This document shows, piece after piece, positions 38,101-53,100 of a stretch of DNA of 62,000 nucleotides. Under the pieces are notes generated by a model. The model made no database searches. It was not told the origin of the DNA and worked only from the letters and a program-made list of their open reading frames with translations. Within the stretch, counting starts at the first letter, position 1. Every line of letters starts with the position of its first letter. The stretch is taken from positions 3,687 through 65,686 of the forward strand of contig NMRA01000233.1 of assembly GCA_002633005.1 (NCBI GenBank), given 5' to 3'. The position numbers and the translations under genes were made by a program. This DNA comes from Phoronis australis. Lineage: Eukaryota; Phoronida; Phoronidae.

Positions 38101-41100
38101 AGTAGAAATGATGCTCATTGACTACCCATTGTGTTGCTCAGGCAGATTACACAATAGAGGTTGAGAACTATCAACAAAGGAACAGCTAGCCAATACTCAG
38201 CTCTTAAACAGAACTAAAGGTCCACCAGAAGGTTTTTCACAACTTGGTGTACTGGCTACAAATAAAAAAAATGGAAGAAAATTCTTGTTCAGTGTATTAC
38301 TACTAACCAAATCAAATTCCTTTGACATATTTAGGAAACTGCAACCGGTCTTACTAGTTATATTTTGCCCGTTTTTACCAGTTTCTCTAACGATGGCAAA
38401 TCAAATTGTCTGTCAGCTTGTAGTTTCAATTTTTGACTTAATGACACTTGACTACTTCATTTCACGAGTTCAAAAAAATTGCAAATAGAGAAACAAGTGA
38501 ATAGTAAAAAGTCACATCTTCGAGTGAGTAAGTTCTTTTAAAGGACTTGATTATCCATGCAGTTATATTCGCCATATTATTTCTGCAGATAAATGTGTTT
38601 AAGCGATGCAATTTCGATGCGAGCTGATTAATATTTGATGCGCAATGCGAGTGTGATGTGTATGGCACTCGATTTTACACTTTCACAATGCGTACTTCCA
38701 ACCCTGTTGAAGGTTTGGTTTACTGACTAAGGAACACTCAGTTGCCCAAATTTGTTACTTTCCATTCTTCTGTAATAGTTAACTGATTTTCCCACTCAAA
38801 CAACAAAAGCGTACACAACAGAATTCAAGATCCCTTTGGAGAAAGAGATCTTGACTGGGTGCACCATTTTCATAAGCTTATTTGTTTTAGCTATGAGCCT
38901 CATTCTTGGGCGAGACAGTCAAGACAATAGGGGACCTTTTCTACAAGGCAGACACATTCCTAGTGCCATGCATTTCTTGAAGACCTAACAGACACCACAT
39001 CAAATGTGGTAGGAGCAGGATGAAGAAACTGGATGAAATAATTGTAAAGGGCAGCATGAAATTCAAGGTGACGAAATCTAGTCTGATGAAAGGGAAACTG
39101 AGCTAGCACCAAGCCTTCAGGATAAACGATCAGTCAATGCAATATCTGGGTAAGGTGTAAAGCAGTAGCCTGAGTGACATCCCGAACGTGAGAGACATCT
39201 TGTTCAGGGGGAGACTGAAGATTGTGTGTCAAAGATCATGTTTTAAAACTGACAAGAACATCTGAACCAAGCAAAAACTAAACGTACCCACATTTGGCCA
39301 AATAAACACGGTTTACAACCTTTAGGCAGGCTAATCAAAGAGATCTACATAAATTCAAAAGTCTTTCAAACCCTAATCAGTTGCAGGCTTGGATAAATTC
39401 AAGGTTTCATGTATTGCAAGTATTGTCTTCAGCATGGTTTGAAGGAAATTTATGACGTGTAGGTCACTCTGTTTCTGTGATGACCATTTTACAAACCTTG
39501 ACTATCGACTCCATCCACCACATCTTTAGGCACCGTTTGGTATCCTGTAACCAAAAATGTCACAACAAAATTTGAAACAGTCTACAGAGAACAATATAGT
39601 GACATACGGTGAAATGTAGCATGACTCGCTCCCCCATTCAAATTCACCAGCATTATTTGGGGGTTTTAACATAGAAGTGGTGTACACAAATTAGGTCACC
39701 AGCCACTGGCAGACAATACAGGTTGGGTCATATTAAAAAGCACCAGCAGTTGCAATGTTTTCTTATTTATCTTTTCATCAGTTGTTACTCAACTAATTTT
39801 TGACGCCAAACCATGAAAAAGTTCAATTTTTAACGCAGATTAAGTTTTTATGGTCCGCATTGTCTAAAAAGAAAAGAATGTCACGAACAGACAGTTATTA
39901 TCACCAACACCCATTTCTGTTCTCTAATTCCCAACCACAAGAGCCATTCATAAAAGCCCAAGCACTAAGTGCCTATCGTAAAATGCATTGGGGAGGTAAC
40001 ACCCAAATATCATACAGTGCTAGCCGATACCACAGAGTATCAACATACGGCAAGCAATGTAAAACCACCTGCTATCAACCTAAACCATTACAGCTGTTAA
40101 GTTGAAAAACAATAGAAAGTGTCGCAAAATTCACTACCACCGGTACCATGAAACCTTTTAGCATACCCAAGAAATAGAGTACAAATTTAGATGTTCTTAG
40201 CACAGATATCATAGTCAGAATTAAAATCAAACTGTAGCAAAATTTAATTTACACCTCAAGTATTTGCTGTATGGAGTGACTAACTTAATTATACAATATG
40301 TATTTGCAGCGAGCCACTGAGGCTTTGTTGTGTTCTTCTTGTATGTTCCTTGTACATGAAACATATACTATAATATTCCAATCTATTGGTAAAACTTTGC
40401 TGGACTTATGGTAACTATACTTTTGTAAATCAGAGTTTACAATAAAACTACAATATGGAACTCTAGTGGTACAGCTCACCAATATTTTGTCAAACAGGCA
40501 GCAACAAGGCAGAGTCCGAATAAGGACAAAGAGGAAAGGCAGCCACCTAGCAACATGGATCAAACATCAGATTCGGAGCTGGCTCCCAACTGTCCTTCAG
40601 ATGTCTGCTGAATGTAGCCTGCTGGCTAAAATAATCATGAACTGTATTTTGCAATGTTCAACTGAACTCTATTATTGGTTGTTCACCATGAAGTACTACT
40701 CATCTTGCATCTTACCATTGCTAGGAGATGGACGAGAAGTGCTTACAGGGGAAACTACACTGCACTTGCTGTCATGAGTTGAATTCCCGTGGGACAGATA
40801 ATGTTGGCAATTGGTGTGAGGCTGACATTTCTGGGATTTCGAATACTCATTAGAAAAGGTACCCATTGGGCAAACTTCACACGTTGTGTCAGAGAACGGA
40901 GTACCTAAAATGAATTGTACAAAGTGTATGGTGAAATGCCATCTCAGGCAGCAGTCACATCGCAGTAATTACTAAATAAAAAACCTTCTCATGTTCTGAA
41001 TTTCGAAATATTCAAGTTTTGATTTAACACCATCAGTCAAATGTGAATGTTTCATCTAAAAGCTGCATTATCCCACAAAGAAAACAATGACAAAAATTAA

Positions 41101-44100
41101 ACCTGTGAAATTTGACACAGGTGAGCCAATTCATCCCATCTTTTCAGCAATTCTTCAAAATAGTTACACAAAACTTAATCATCAAAATAACGCAATGTGC
41201 CAAGTTATTTTTTAAAAATTACACTTAAAAGTTATAATGGTTACAGCTGCAAAGAATACTCTGCAAAACAACATGCGTAATGCCCCTTCCCAAAACTTCT
41301 TGTTCAAAAAATAATAAAATCTGACAACCGCCATTTCCAAAACCAGGAAGATAAGTCCTGTATGGTGCATCTGAAAAATATCAACAAGATCGACTCCTCT
41401 GAATAGACGAGTCTACAAAACTTCATGCAGTTTTTAAAGGGTTTGGGAGAAAGAGATACCATAGACGAAAGAAGCTGGACAGAGGTAATAGAAATACAAA
41501 GAAATGTATATGAAAATGTGAAACTTTTGTCAAAAATGCACGCCAAAAAGATGTCAGATAAGTTTTAAAAAACACCCCAAATAGGCAGCAGATATTTATT
41601 CTAAGGACAGCCTAGCATGCAATACAAACCTGGTATAACAACACCATAACCAAAATAACAACGCCTGTGTCGTAAGCACCATGGGTCATGCTTACTTCTC
41701 AACCAATACCCAGCTTTGCATCGGCAGATTGTGTCATTCTTTGACGTACAGTTTTTCACTACCACTTGGAGTGTCACATGACACGATCTTTTACACGGCC
41801 GACATCTTGGAGCTCTATTGTCCACATGCATGTAGGTACCTTGGGGACACACAGAACAGGTTGTCTGCTGAGTGTCCGTGCAGTGATTTATTCGGTGTGA
41901 CCCAGGTGGACAATAGTAACAGTTGTTACCCAGGTGGGGATAGGTCTTGCGGCCATTTGCTACAGCAATGGCATATGCAATAAAAACCTAAAATGAATTG
42001 TAAAGTGATAAATACCATATTAAGCTACTTGACAATTAATGTACAACCAGCGCAATAGTTGAAAAGCATAACAAACAAAATGTTCGTTCTCCATGTAAGC
42101 GCAAAACACAAAAGGTGTCCTTGAGACGAAATAGTCATACTGAGATTAAGTAGCACTACATCCATCTACAAATACATAACCCATATTGGACGGTTTTGGA
42201 GAGTCGCAGCTTGAAGACAAACCTTTTCCTTTATCATTATCCAGTCACTGTGTAGACTGTACATTCCGTTTCGCTATTCTCTACCCAAACTAGCACCGGT
42301 AGACATTTATTTAACATAATGTTATCACACATACATACAAATACTACTTCAATATCCAACCAAAAATTCATTTTATCTAGGAATATCCCATCTTGATCTT
42401 TGATCTCATTGGGACAGCTCATTTGAAGACTCAAAATCACCCCCAACTGGACTGTATGGTGGCTGCCGGGTCGATCACTACAGGCTGGATTTTTTCTACA
42501 GTATTAACTCCGTTGATAGAGTTAGATAGATAGTAACTTCGATGAAGTGAGAAGTCTATGAAAAGATATAGTAATTCTATTGAAAAAGAGTAAATCCATC
42601 GACAGAGATTGTAATTCTATCGATGGACACAGTAACTCAATCAATAGAGACATTAGTCTATCGATAGAGATAGTAAGTCAATCGATAGAGACATTAGTCT
42701 ATCCATAGCGATAGTAAGTCAATCGATAGAGACATTAGTCAATCAATAGAGATAGTAAGTCAATCGATAGAGACAATAGTCTATCCATAGAGATAGTACG
42801 TCAATCGATAGTGAGAGTCAGTCTATCCATAGAGTCAATCAGTAAGTCTATCGATGGTGAAAGTCAGTCCAGCGATAGAGACGTTTATCTATCCATAGAG
42901 ACATTTGTCCATTGACAGAGACAATTTTCTATCAATAGAGACATTTATCTATCGTTACACTTACTGATTCTATAGATAGAGACACTAAGTCTATTGACAG
43001 AGACACAAAGTCTATCGATGAGACAGCAAGTCTATCGATAGAGACAGCAAGTCCATCGATAAAGACAGCAAGCTTTTTCATAAAAGACTATCTCTGCTAA
43101 ATTTCATGCACCACAGCACGTCGTCCAATTGGTCAAAAGCGTTCATCTCTTCCATTTGCCATGTTGCTCAGTTCACGGCACCTCTCCAGTACACCCTCCT
43201 CTGTAAATTCTGGTTCAAACTAGAAGCGTAAGAAGCCTAAGGAGAGTGATCATCAACACTGGTATTGTAAATGGACATGACTCTGGTTGATTAAAAATGG
43301 ATGCAAAATGGATTTTTTTTTTGTTGATAGCATGCTCCTTTACGTGTCTAGTTCGATTACCTAAACAGGGGACATCCTCCATCACATATATGGAGGTCGT
43401 GATCTTCTACTGACCTGTGACTTTACTGCTACTTTTTATGTAATATTTACCCTGCTCCTAGTAGCCAGACTTCACCTTAATATGCATTTGACAATATTAA
43501 TAGAGATTGAAAGTCCATGAGCACATACTAGGCACACTGTAGGTGTTGTAGTGCGTTAGGGTCCAATAGCTGATTCATTACCCTAGTTTTGCCACACTAA
43601 TTAGGCTGATAGCTCTCGACATCCGCAATCCGTACTTGCGAATTACTAGGTGGTGGAGTGCCAGAGCTTTATAATGCAACAAAAATCATGAAGTCACCCC
43701 CCAAAAAAACGCACACCTCAACTTCCTAACAGATGTAGGCAACCCATATAACCTGCATATCACATGACATCCAACAAACGTCAGCCTCTCCACCGTCATA
43801 CCATGTCGTTCGTGTTTTGATGATTGTCTTAAAGTAACTAGACTGTAATGTATATTTCTGCATTTCCATGGACTCATTTTTGTGTTCTTCGTCTGACCTA
43901 CATGTTAGGGCCGGAGACAGCTAGGCAATATGTAGCCCCTCTGCTGGCTATATAGGGGCTACAGTCAGTTTCCGTACTATCATTCTGTGTATTTTACTGT
44001 AGCCAAAATGCTGACACTGAATAAGTGGTTTTCACCTCGTCAAACCTATAATTTACACTTAAAATTGTTTCTTAAAAAGGCCCTAATTACTTTTGTCAGT

Positions 44101-47100
44101 GATTCTTTCTGATTTTATACATTTCCTCAATGAAGCATGGTGTACATGAATTAAAATGACTTTGGCGATAACCACAAAGTACTTCAATTGACATCACGTG
44201 AGTTAGGCATGGACTAGCGTGACACTGAGTGAAGCCCGTGACCTGGCTCAACACTTGCAATTAGTAGCACATTGGGAAGTTATCTGGTGGACTTTGCAAG
44301 ATTTGTCAATGTGTTTCTTGGACATCTTTTATTGAATGTTATTCGCTGCATCTTGAGACAAGTATCTTTCTATGGGGGTAGGTGATCGTCTGTGGATGCC
44401 TGCGGCTGTTGTCTAGCATGCGGCATCCACAGGCAATATAGTAGCCTAGGCAGTAGATGGCAATGAGAGACAGAAAAAGTGCAAGTAAATACTCTCCCAA
44501 CAAAATCGTCAATTCTGAGAAATTAACAAGAAAATATCTTATACTGGTTACCATTAAGCTAAGACAAACTGTCTCTATGCCAAAGGTGTCTTACAGTAGA
44601 GACAGTGGCCATCCCATAGGCCCTAATTCTTTCACCGGAAGCTTTTCCACGAATTACGCCTCATGCTAATTAAACCATCAGTCATGTTGCTATACTGAAA
44701 TACCTGTTGCACATAGAGGGGCACCTTAGGAGGCCGTCAATGACTTTAATTCCTTTCAACATGAACAAAATACTCCTGAAACCAAACTTTTTCTTCAAGC
44801 AGTTCTTCGTTCAGTTGTCCAAATTGGCAACTGATACACTGCTCCTGCAAGGAAATACGACGTCATGTCTTCTGGCGTAAGCAGTGTAAAAATGGCCAGT
44901 TGCCGATTTGAGCAACTGAACAAAGGACTGTTCGAAAAAAAGTTTATGTAGTATTCGTTTAAGTTGGAAGGTATTAAAGACATCAATGACCTCCTAAGGT
45001 GCCCCTCTAAACGTAAAAGGTATTTACTTCAATAGCAATGTGACTTCAATGTTTTAATCAATGTGTATGTCCTTGTCCTTGTCCTGTGATTCGTCCGTGT
45101 GATAGTTTCCCGGAAGGTACCATCATAAATACATCGCCAAGCCCGGGAACTGTGCCTGCCAAATCTGGACCTTGATGGAAGCTGGTTGTTTAGGCTTTCA
45201 GCCATATAGATTGGTCGTACATTGTAAGTACTCTCCGTGAGGCATAACTAGTGAATCTGTGGTTTTGTTCTTGTGGCATGAGTCCCGGCGATTCTAGGTC
45301 TCCTGTTTTACCCAGGGGGTACTCGGAAAATGTAGGAGGTAGGCGCGACAGCGGTGGCAGTCCCGAAGCAAACGCGACCTCAAGGAATGCAAGGGGGTAT
45401 GAATTTGATTGGCATGCCCCTGCAATTTAGTTTCTAAAGGTGTGCACAATACCTGGAAGGATTTCCATTGGAAATTCGCTCTCTTTGCTATGGAAAATTT
45501 CTGGTCTGGAGACAAGTGCCTTCCAGAGTTGAGTCGTTGCTGTGAGAATGATGCACTCCGCTAGCTCTGTAGTTTTACAGAAAGTGGGCTAGAGGCATAA
45601 TACAACAATGAAGTAAAAGACACGAGAAAATGCTTTGGCGTTTCATCTTATGTGCCAGAGGTGAATCAATTACAATTCCACTCTGTGTCACAAAAGCATG
45701 CCGAGTTCCTTCAACAGTGGGCTTACAAGGCTCTATAATTTATATTTGTTGGCATTCCCTCATCCTTCCGACAGTGACCGCCAGTTGTCAGTACTCAGGT
45801 TTTACCTTGGGTTAATTGACCGGTAAATGGCTCACCATGTCCTTAATAGTCGCCCCCATTCTCCTGATAAGGCTTTGAATTATGCAGATTGGTATTTGAC
45901 CGTTAAAGACCTCATTTAGGCACATCATCCATTCATAAATTTTAAAGGAATTGATGATGACAGCTACATGCAGAGCCATTGCCCAGTCACTCCCAAACAT
46001 CCCTCTAAGGATACTATCAGTGCCTTAGTGGAGAGATGTGATGTGTTGGAGTCCCATGTGAGTTACTTAACTGAAGATAACAATGGTTACACCAAAAGTC
46101 CAACAAACATGTATGGCAAGTGCTTTAGATGTGGAGAAAAACAACCATTTACGTGTCAATTGCCCAAAAAAACAGGCTAGCCAACAACAAGTGGTTATCT
46201 TCAGCGTTTCCAAACATTTTAAGTTGGACCAGACTGAATGAAAAATCCCTGTCCCACGTAATTAACCTTGTAGAATATATTATAAAACAAGTGAAGAGAC
46301 ACGCCAAAAATGAACTCCGATATCCCACAAAAGGTTTTTCGATCTGTTGCAATAAGGTCAGATGTCAATTGCAGTTGATGAAATTGGCATTAGAAAACCT
46401 GACACCATTTTGTCCCCTGATCCCCCACCCAATTACCTCCATCTCTAACGAACAAGAGCGTTTTACCCAAAGATCACTCAACTCTTCGGTCGAGTGTGGC
46501 GTCAGATTGCAGAAGGCTGGCCGAGAGTGACGTGAGGCTTAAAGTTCCACCCCCATTCCATGAGAATATTGCTCTTAATGGCATCTATCCTCCTCGGCAT
46601 CCATTTTTACGAAGCTATGCAAGGCCTAAAAACTCCTCATGTCAGCCTTTATATTGGAGTGACGGAACAGTGACAATGACTCATTACGTCCTGCCCTACT
46701 TAGAGGGTATTATTATGTTGTTTTTAGTAAATTTGGAAAGTCTCTGGTGACTATATATTTACTGTCAAGTGACTGCTCCCTCTATTTTGGATGTGCTGGC
46801 ATTCCAAACTCCTATTACATTTATCTTAACAGTTGATTTACCTCCATCCTCTAATGGGAACTATCACATTGTCCTTATGCTAAGAGTTTGTTTTTTGGTT
46901 GGGGGACAATAAATGTTTCTGCGAATGATGTTGATTCCCGGTGGGCTTCACTTCTTTTAGGGAAGGGGGCAATGTTGTAATAGTCAACATCATTCGTCCT
47001 TATACTTGTCCTGTGCTATCTCGTGATTCGTCCATCTGATAGTTTCCCAGATGGCACCATCATAAATACATCACAAAGCCCAGGAATTGTACCTGTCAAA

Positions 47101-50100
47101 TCTGGACCTTGGTGGAAGCTGGTTGGTTAGGCATTCACTGCACAGATTGGCCATACATTGTAAGTACTCTCCGTGAGGCATAACTAGTGAACCTGTGCAG
47201 TAATAAAACTAGTCTTGAGGCAAAGCTGTATATTTAGTATACAGCTTTGCACCGATGTGGGTAAAAACTGACAAGATAAAATACAACACAAAAAATTGTG
47301 TCATTAAAAACTACAAACTTCCTTGAGTAAATTAAATTATTTACCGGTTTTGGAAAATTGGTGTTTTACTGTTACTAGTAGCCTGGTTCTAAAGTTGTGG
47401 AGTGATCTTTTGCATTGGCTTTCGGTGCCATGAAATATTGCGTCTTTTTTCATCCATTATTTAATCAACTGTTGTTCTTTCATGAGGTTGTGTGCACATC
47501 GCAACAAATCATTGCAACTGCTTTCACTTCATTAAGTTTTTAGTATTTTGATAACAGCAAACCGAATTTCAGAACAAATTTTGCTACAGCAAAGCCTTCA
47601 CCATCTCCCAAGATATGTTGCAAAATTATGAAATGGCGCGTGCGCGTGTCACAACCGTACTCTTTTCAAAACGACAACATAACTTTTCTTTGTGAGAAAA
47701 CATGACGACGTTTTTCCGTTCAGTATCTTTACCAGACGTAGAGGGTTGTGAGCGTGTGATAACATTTTTCTTAAATTAGTTTCTTTGTTAACTGCCAAGC
47801 ACAGTCTTTTGTCTGGTATGACAACAAGCAGGCCAATTATCTACCAGGCTTATTACAGACCACGATTGAACACAGTCAAACCCAGAGCGAATTGGTACAT
47901 TCGGAAAGAATAGATTGTCGTTACTTCAGTTGTAGTTATGCAATTTTGGCAATTCAAAAACTTAATCATGATCACCATTTGATAAAGATTTAAGAAATGC
48001 TATTGGTTTATGTTCAAATATGTTATAACTTAACTTTTATTTTAGCAGCACAGCCCAGTCAGGGTAGATAAGATCTTACTGGAGATTAGAGCAATTATCG
48101 AACAAAAGAAAGCTCACCCTCCAACCATAAACGCCAGAATGGAGTTACAGGAGAATGCCACCCCATTTAATTAGTCTTTTTTGTCGTCTTAATCGGTCTA
48201 TATCCACATCGCCTCGCATACAGTCGACCTTACCTTGCCGAGTCGCATTAACCTGTGAGGAAGGTGAGAAACGACACAGCGACGTCAGTGGTTCATTTGC
48301 AGAGTGAATGCCGCTATGTTGCGGTGCATCGTTCCCGCTTGTCTGAACTTTTTATACAGCTGCCGCGAGGAAAGTGGGTATATCAATTTTTCGACTTCCT
48401 CAAGAGTTCGAAATCCTTAGGAAGTGTCTTGCAGTAGTGAAGAATGAAAAGTACGCTGTAAATAGCAAGTACGAGGCCGTGAAACATCTCCGTGTCTGTG
48501 GTCTGCAGTCATTGACAGTGCCTGACGAATGCCGGCTTACTAAATGACTATCCATACGTTCCGTTGTCTGAGCTTGTTCACGGCGCCTCTCTAGTATTTC
48601 ACTGTATTCTGGTTCGAACTGATAGCCTGTGAAACTTAACGATCCACCTGCGAAGTCTTCGTCGGGATGAGCTCTCGTCTAAGTCGGGATTGCGAGTTGC
48701 CATGTTGACGTTTATTACTGAGCATTCTGTTTCAAAATGAATTATTCTCACCCTAACCAATACTTATATAAAACTGAAACAAAGTCCGTCTCATTAGATG
48801 CAATTTGTAATGCCTTTGGAGGGCTAGTGAGTGCAAATGATTTGAGAAGCCAGCAATGAATAAATCACTGCGTTACCGGCTTCTCGTGGCCAAAGCAGAC
48901 TGAATTCGCGGGCCCCGACGAATACAAAGATTTGCACTTTCGTGGCTATAACTCACCAACATAATCACGTGCACATTACTTCTTTGGCTAACTAGTATAG
49001 TATTTTGACTGGAAGTTTAGTTTCCAACTTTGTTATGTTTCTATGCTGGTTTCGGACCAAAGATGAAGAGCGATACGATTGTGACTAAGGCATATATATT
49101 GAGAGTACATGAAACATCAAAGGGAACCATAAGTAGGTAACAGAGCATGCCTAATATACTAAGACACTGGTAGCCACATGTTTAGTTACTACTGACCATA
49201 ACGTAACATCCCCCTTGTTGAAAAAAAAATTACACTACGAAACACTATCCTAATTTCAAAACTATGATAACTGGTCCTAATTATAAGACAATGGATGGAC
49301 TATCATTGTCTGGACAGTCAAACGGGGATTATTCTGCCCCAACGGTTTGGCTGCTTGCAACTACATCTCTTGAATGAGTCGTGCTGGTCTTGAAACCGTT
49401 CGTCCGGAGAGGTAACCACAGTGCTCGGGGTGGGTGAAATGATGGGAGGCTTAGCCGCAGTATTGCCCGTTTCAGGAGCATGGTTAGGCGGTGTTGGTCT
49501 GACTTCAGACGGTGGGCGTTGTTTTGTCAGGCACACTGGTTTGGGGAAGTAAGGTACCTCTGGTGTTGGGATCTGTGGCCATCTGAGCTGGTGAGGGGGT
49601 GAATCTCACGATCGTGCCATGGTCCTGCACTTGTCGAGGTCTAAGAAGGATGCGGTTGCGGCAAGTATGTGACCGCTTGTCTTGCATTGTACCGTATAAG
49701 ACCATGGTTCTGGGCCTACTCCGATGATGGTGCCAGGTGAAAAAGTCTTCGTGGCAACGTCTTGATAGTACACATGCTCGTGCAGCTGCAGTTCTGTTAG
49801 TTCATGCCTATCAGGCGAATTCGGGTGAGGTAGGTTGTCGTTTCGCTGGAGTGGCTGTCTTTGGATGTAAGATGGCAGTTTACTTCTCAGCTTTTGGCCG
49901 AACATACGTTCAGCGGGGAGGCCATCTGGNTGTGCCAGAGGTGAATCAATTACAATTCCACTCTGTGTCACAAAAGCATGCCGAGTTCCTTCAACAGTGG
50001 GCTTACAAGGCTCTATAATTTATATTTGTTGGCATTCCCTCATCCTTCCGACAGTGACCGCCAGTTGTCAGTACTCAGGTTTTACCTTGGGTTAATTGAC

Positions 50101-53100
50101 CGGTAAATGGCTCACCATGTCCTTAATAGTCGCCCCCATTCTCTTGATAAGGCTTTGAATTATGCAGATTGGTATTTGACCGTTAAAGACCTCATTTAGG
50201 CACATCATCCATTCATAAATTTTAAAGTAATTGATGATGACAGCTACATGCAGAGCCATTGCCCAGTCACTCCCAAACATCCCTCAGCGGGGAGGCCATC
50301 TGGGGGTTTGTGGGTGTGGTCATATATTGGAAAAAAGCCTCGTCCAGGTGCTGTGTCTTCGTTCTTGATGGTACGAATCATGCGTTCAATGAAGCCATGT
50401 GAACGGGGGTGGTGGGGCGACGAAGTGATATGTAAAATGTCGAACATCTTAACCGTGGCTCTGACGGGGGCTCCAATGAATTGGGGCCCGTTGTCAGTGA
50501 TCAAAGTGTCGGGTGGACCAAACATGGCAAAGATATGGCTGGAGATGCTCGCAACTCGCTGACTGGCAGAGGTGTTCAGCTTCTCGACAATGAAGTACTT
50601 GGAGAAATAATCAGCAACGATGAGATATTCTTGGCCGTGTAGATAAAACAGCAGGTCGGCACTAATGGTGTGCCAGGGAATGTTTAAGGTATGTCATCGG
50701 CGACAGATTCCAGAGGTTCTTTGGGTGAAGAGCTCTGATGTTTCTGGCATGTTTCGCAAGTGGATACGAGGCTTTCTATGTCCTTCATAATGCCAGGCCA
50801 ACAGATGGTGGATCGGGCTAGTTGCTGACAGCGAACGATTCCTTGGTGTCCGTAATGGAGCCTGTGCTAATAGTCTTGTTGAAGCGAGCGTGGCATGAGG
50901 ACCTGAGTTCCCTTGAGGAGAAGACCATCCTCGATGGTCAGAAGATCTCTAATAGACCAAAAGAGCGGACGTTAGAAGGTAAGTAGCGTGCCTTTTCTGG
51001 GAAACCCCTGAAAACAGTCCTTCAAGAGAGCTAGTGTTGTGTCTTTATCAGTTTCTTTTTTTAGTTCTTGTAACCGTTCGGTGGAAAACTGTACTAAGTT
51101 CACACTGAGGTCAAGTGGAATTTCCTTGTAGGCATTGGCAGTAGGGAGTCGCGACAATTCGTCGGCAAGGACCATCTTGGGTCCTGGCCTGTATTTGATC
51201 TGATAGTCATATTTTTGTAAACGCAGGAGCATGCACTGCAGTCTGGCAGGCGCCTTGTGCAGAGGCTTGGCCAGTGGATTATGGTCACTTTCTATAAGGA
51301 ATGGTTGGCCAAAAAGGTATGTATGAAAACGTTCTGCACCAAAAACACATGCGAGTAGTTCTCGCTCGATGTTAGCGTAACGACTCTCTGTGTCTCTGAG
51401 CGTCTTAGAGGCAAACGCGATGGGCCGACCATTTTGCGTCAATGCCGCACCTAGGGCAGACTAAGATGCGTCGACCTGCACGACCGCTGGGATCTTCGGG
51501 TCAAAATAGCGTAGGTAGCTTGCTTCGTTGATGGTTTTCTTGAGATTGTCAAATGCGGTCTGCTGTTCATGTTGCCATTGGAAATCAGTCTAGTCGCATT
51601 AGGGATCTTAGAGGGGCAGAGGTTTCACTGACATTTGGTATAAATGAAGATATGTATGTAATCATGCCAAGGAAAAAACGAAGCTCCTGCGCGTTGGATG
51701 GTGCCTATATGTCGGTTATTGCCTTTACCTTTGATGNTTCGTCCGGAGAGGTAACCACAGTGCTCGGGGTGGGTGAAATGATGGGAGGCTTAGCCGCAGT
51801 ATTGCCCGTTTCAGGAGCATGGTTAGGCGGTGTTGGTCTGACTTCAGACGGTGGGCGTTGTTTTGTCAGGCACACTGGTTTGGGGAAGTAAGGTACCTCT
51901 GGTGTTGGGATCTGTGGCCATCTGAGCTGGTGAGGGGGTGAATCTCACGATCGTGCCATGGTCCTGCACTTGTCGAGGTCTAAGAAGGATGCGGTTGCGG
52001 CAAGTATGTGACCGCTTGTCTTGCATTGTACCGTATAAGACCATGGTTCTGGGCCTACTCCGATGATGGTGCCAGGTGAAAAAGTCTTCGTGGCAACGTC
52101 TTGATAGTACACATGCTCGTGCAGCTGCAGTTCTGTTAGTTCATGCCTATCAGGCGAATTCGGGTGAGGTAGGTTGTCGTTTCGCTGGAGTGGCTGTCTT
52201 TGGATGTAAGATGGCAGTTTACTTCTCAGCTTTTGGCCGAACATACGTTCAGCGGGGAGGCCATCTGGGGGTTTGTGGGTGTGGTCATATATTGGAAAAA
52301 AGCCTCGTCCAGGTGCTGTGTCTTCGTTCTTGATGGTACGAATCATGCGTTCAATGAAGCCATGTGAACGGGGGTGGTGGGGCGACGAAGTGATATGTAA
52401 AATGTCGAACATCTTAACCGTGGCTCTGACGGGGGCTCCAATGAATTGGGGCCCGTTGTCAGTGATCAAAGTGTCGGGTGGACCAAACATGGCAAAGATA
52501 TGGCTGGAGATGCTCGCAACTCGCTGACTGGCAGAGGTGTTCAGCTTCTCGACAATGAAGTACTTGGAGAAATAATCAGCAACGATGAGATATTCTTGGC
52601 CGTGTAGATAAAACAGCAGGTCGGCACTAATGGTGTGCCAGGGGATGTTTAAGGTATGTCATCGGCGACAGATTCCAGAGGTTCTTTGGGTGAAGAGCTC
52701 TGATGTTTCTGGCATGTTTCGCAAGTGGATACGAGGCTTTCTATGTCCTTCATAATGCCAGGCCAATAGATGGTGGATCGGGCTAGTTGCTGACAGCGAA
52801 CAATTCCTTGGTGTCCGTAATGGAGCCTGTGCTAATAGTCTTGTTGAAGCGAGAGTGGCATGAGGACCTGAGTTCCCTTGAGGAGAAGACCATCCTCGAT
52901 GGTCAGAAGATCTCTAATAGACCAAAAGAGCGGACGTTAGAAGGTAAGTAGCGTGCCTTTTCTGGGAAACCACTGAAAACAGTCCTTCAAGAGAGCTAGT
53001 GTTGTGTCTTTATCAGTTTCTTTTTTTAGTTCTTGTAACCGTTCGGTGGAAAACTGTACTAAGTTCACACTGAGGTCAAGTGGAATTTCCTTGTGGGCAT

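Noticed and set aside
38080-38112. Imperfect 13-bp hairpin
   Set aside because: Size and one mismatch are within what chance allows in AT-rich DNA; no neighbouring feature explains it.
44339-44554. Minus frame with a hydrophobic segment, considered as the receptor's first exon
   Set aside because: The 30-base exon at 56,770-56,799 gives a better signal peptide, an exact phase match and a strong donor.
49737-50018. + strand frame crossing an N
   Set aside because: Antisense to integrase and continues across a likely misjoin.
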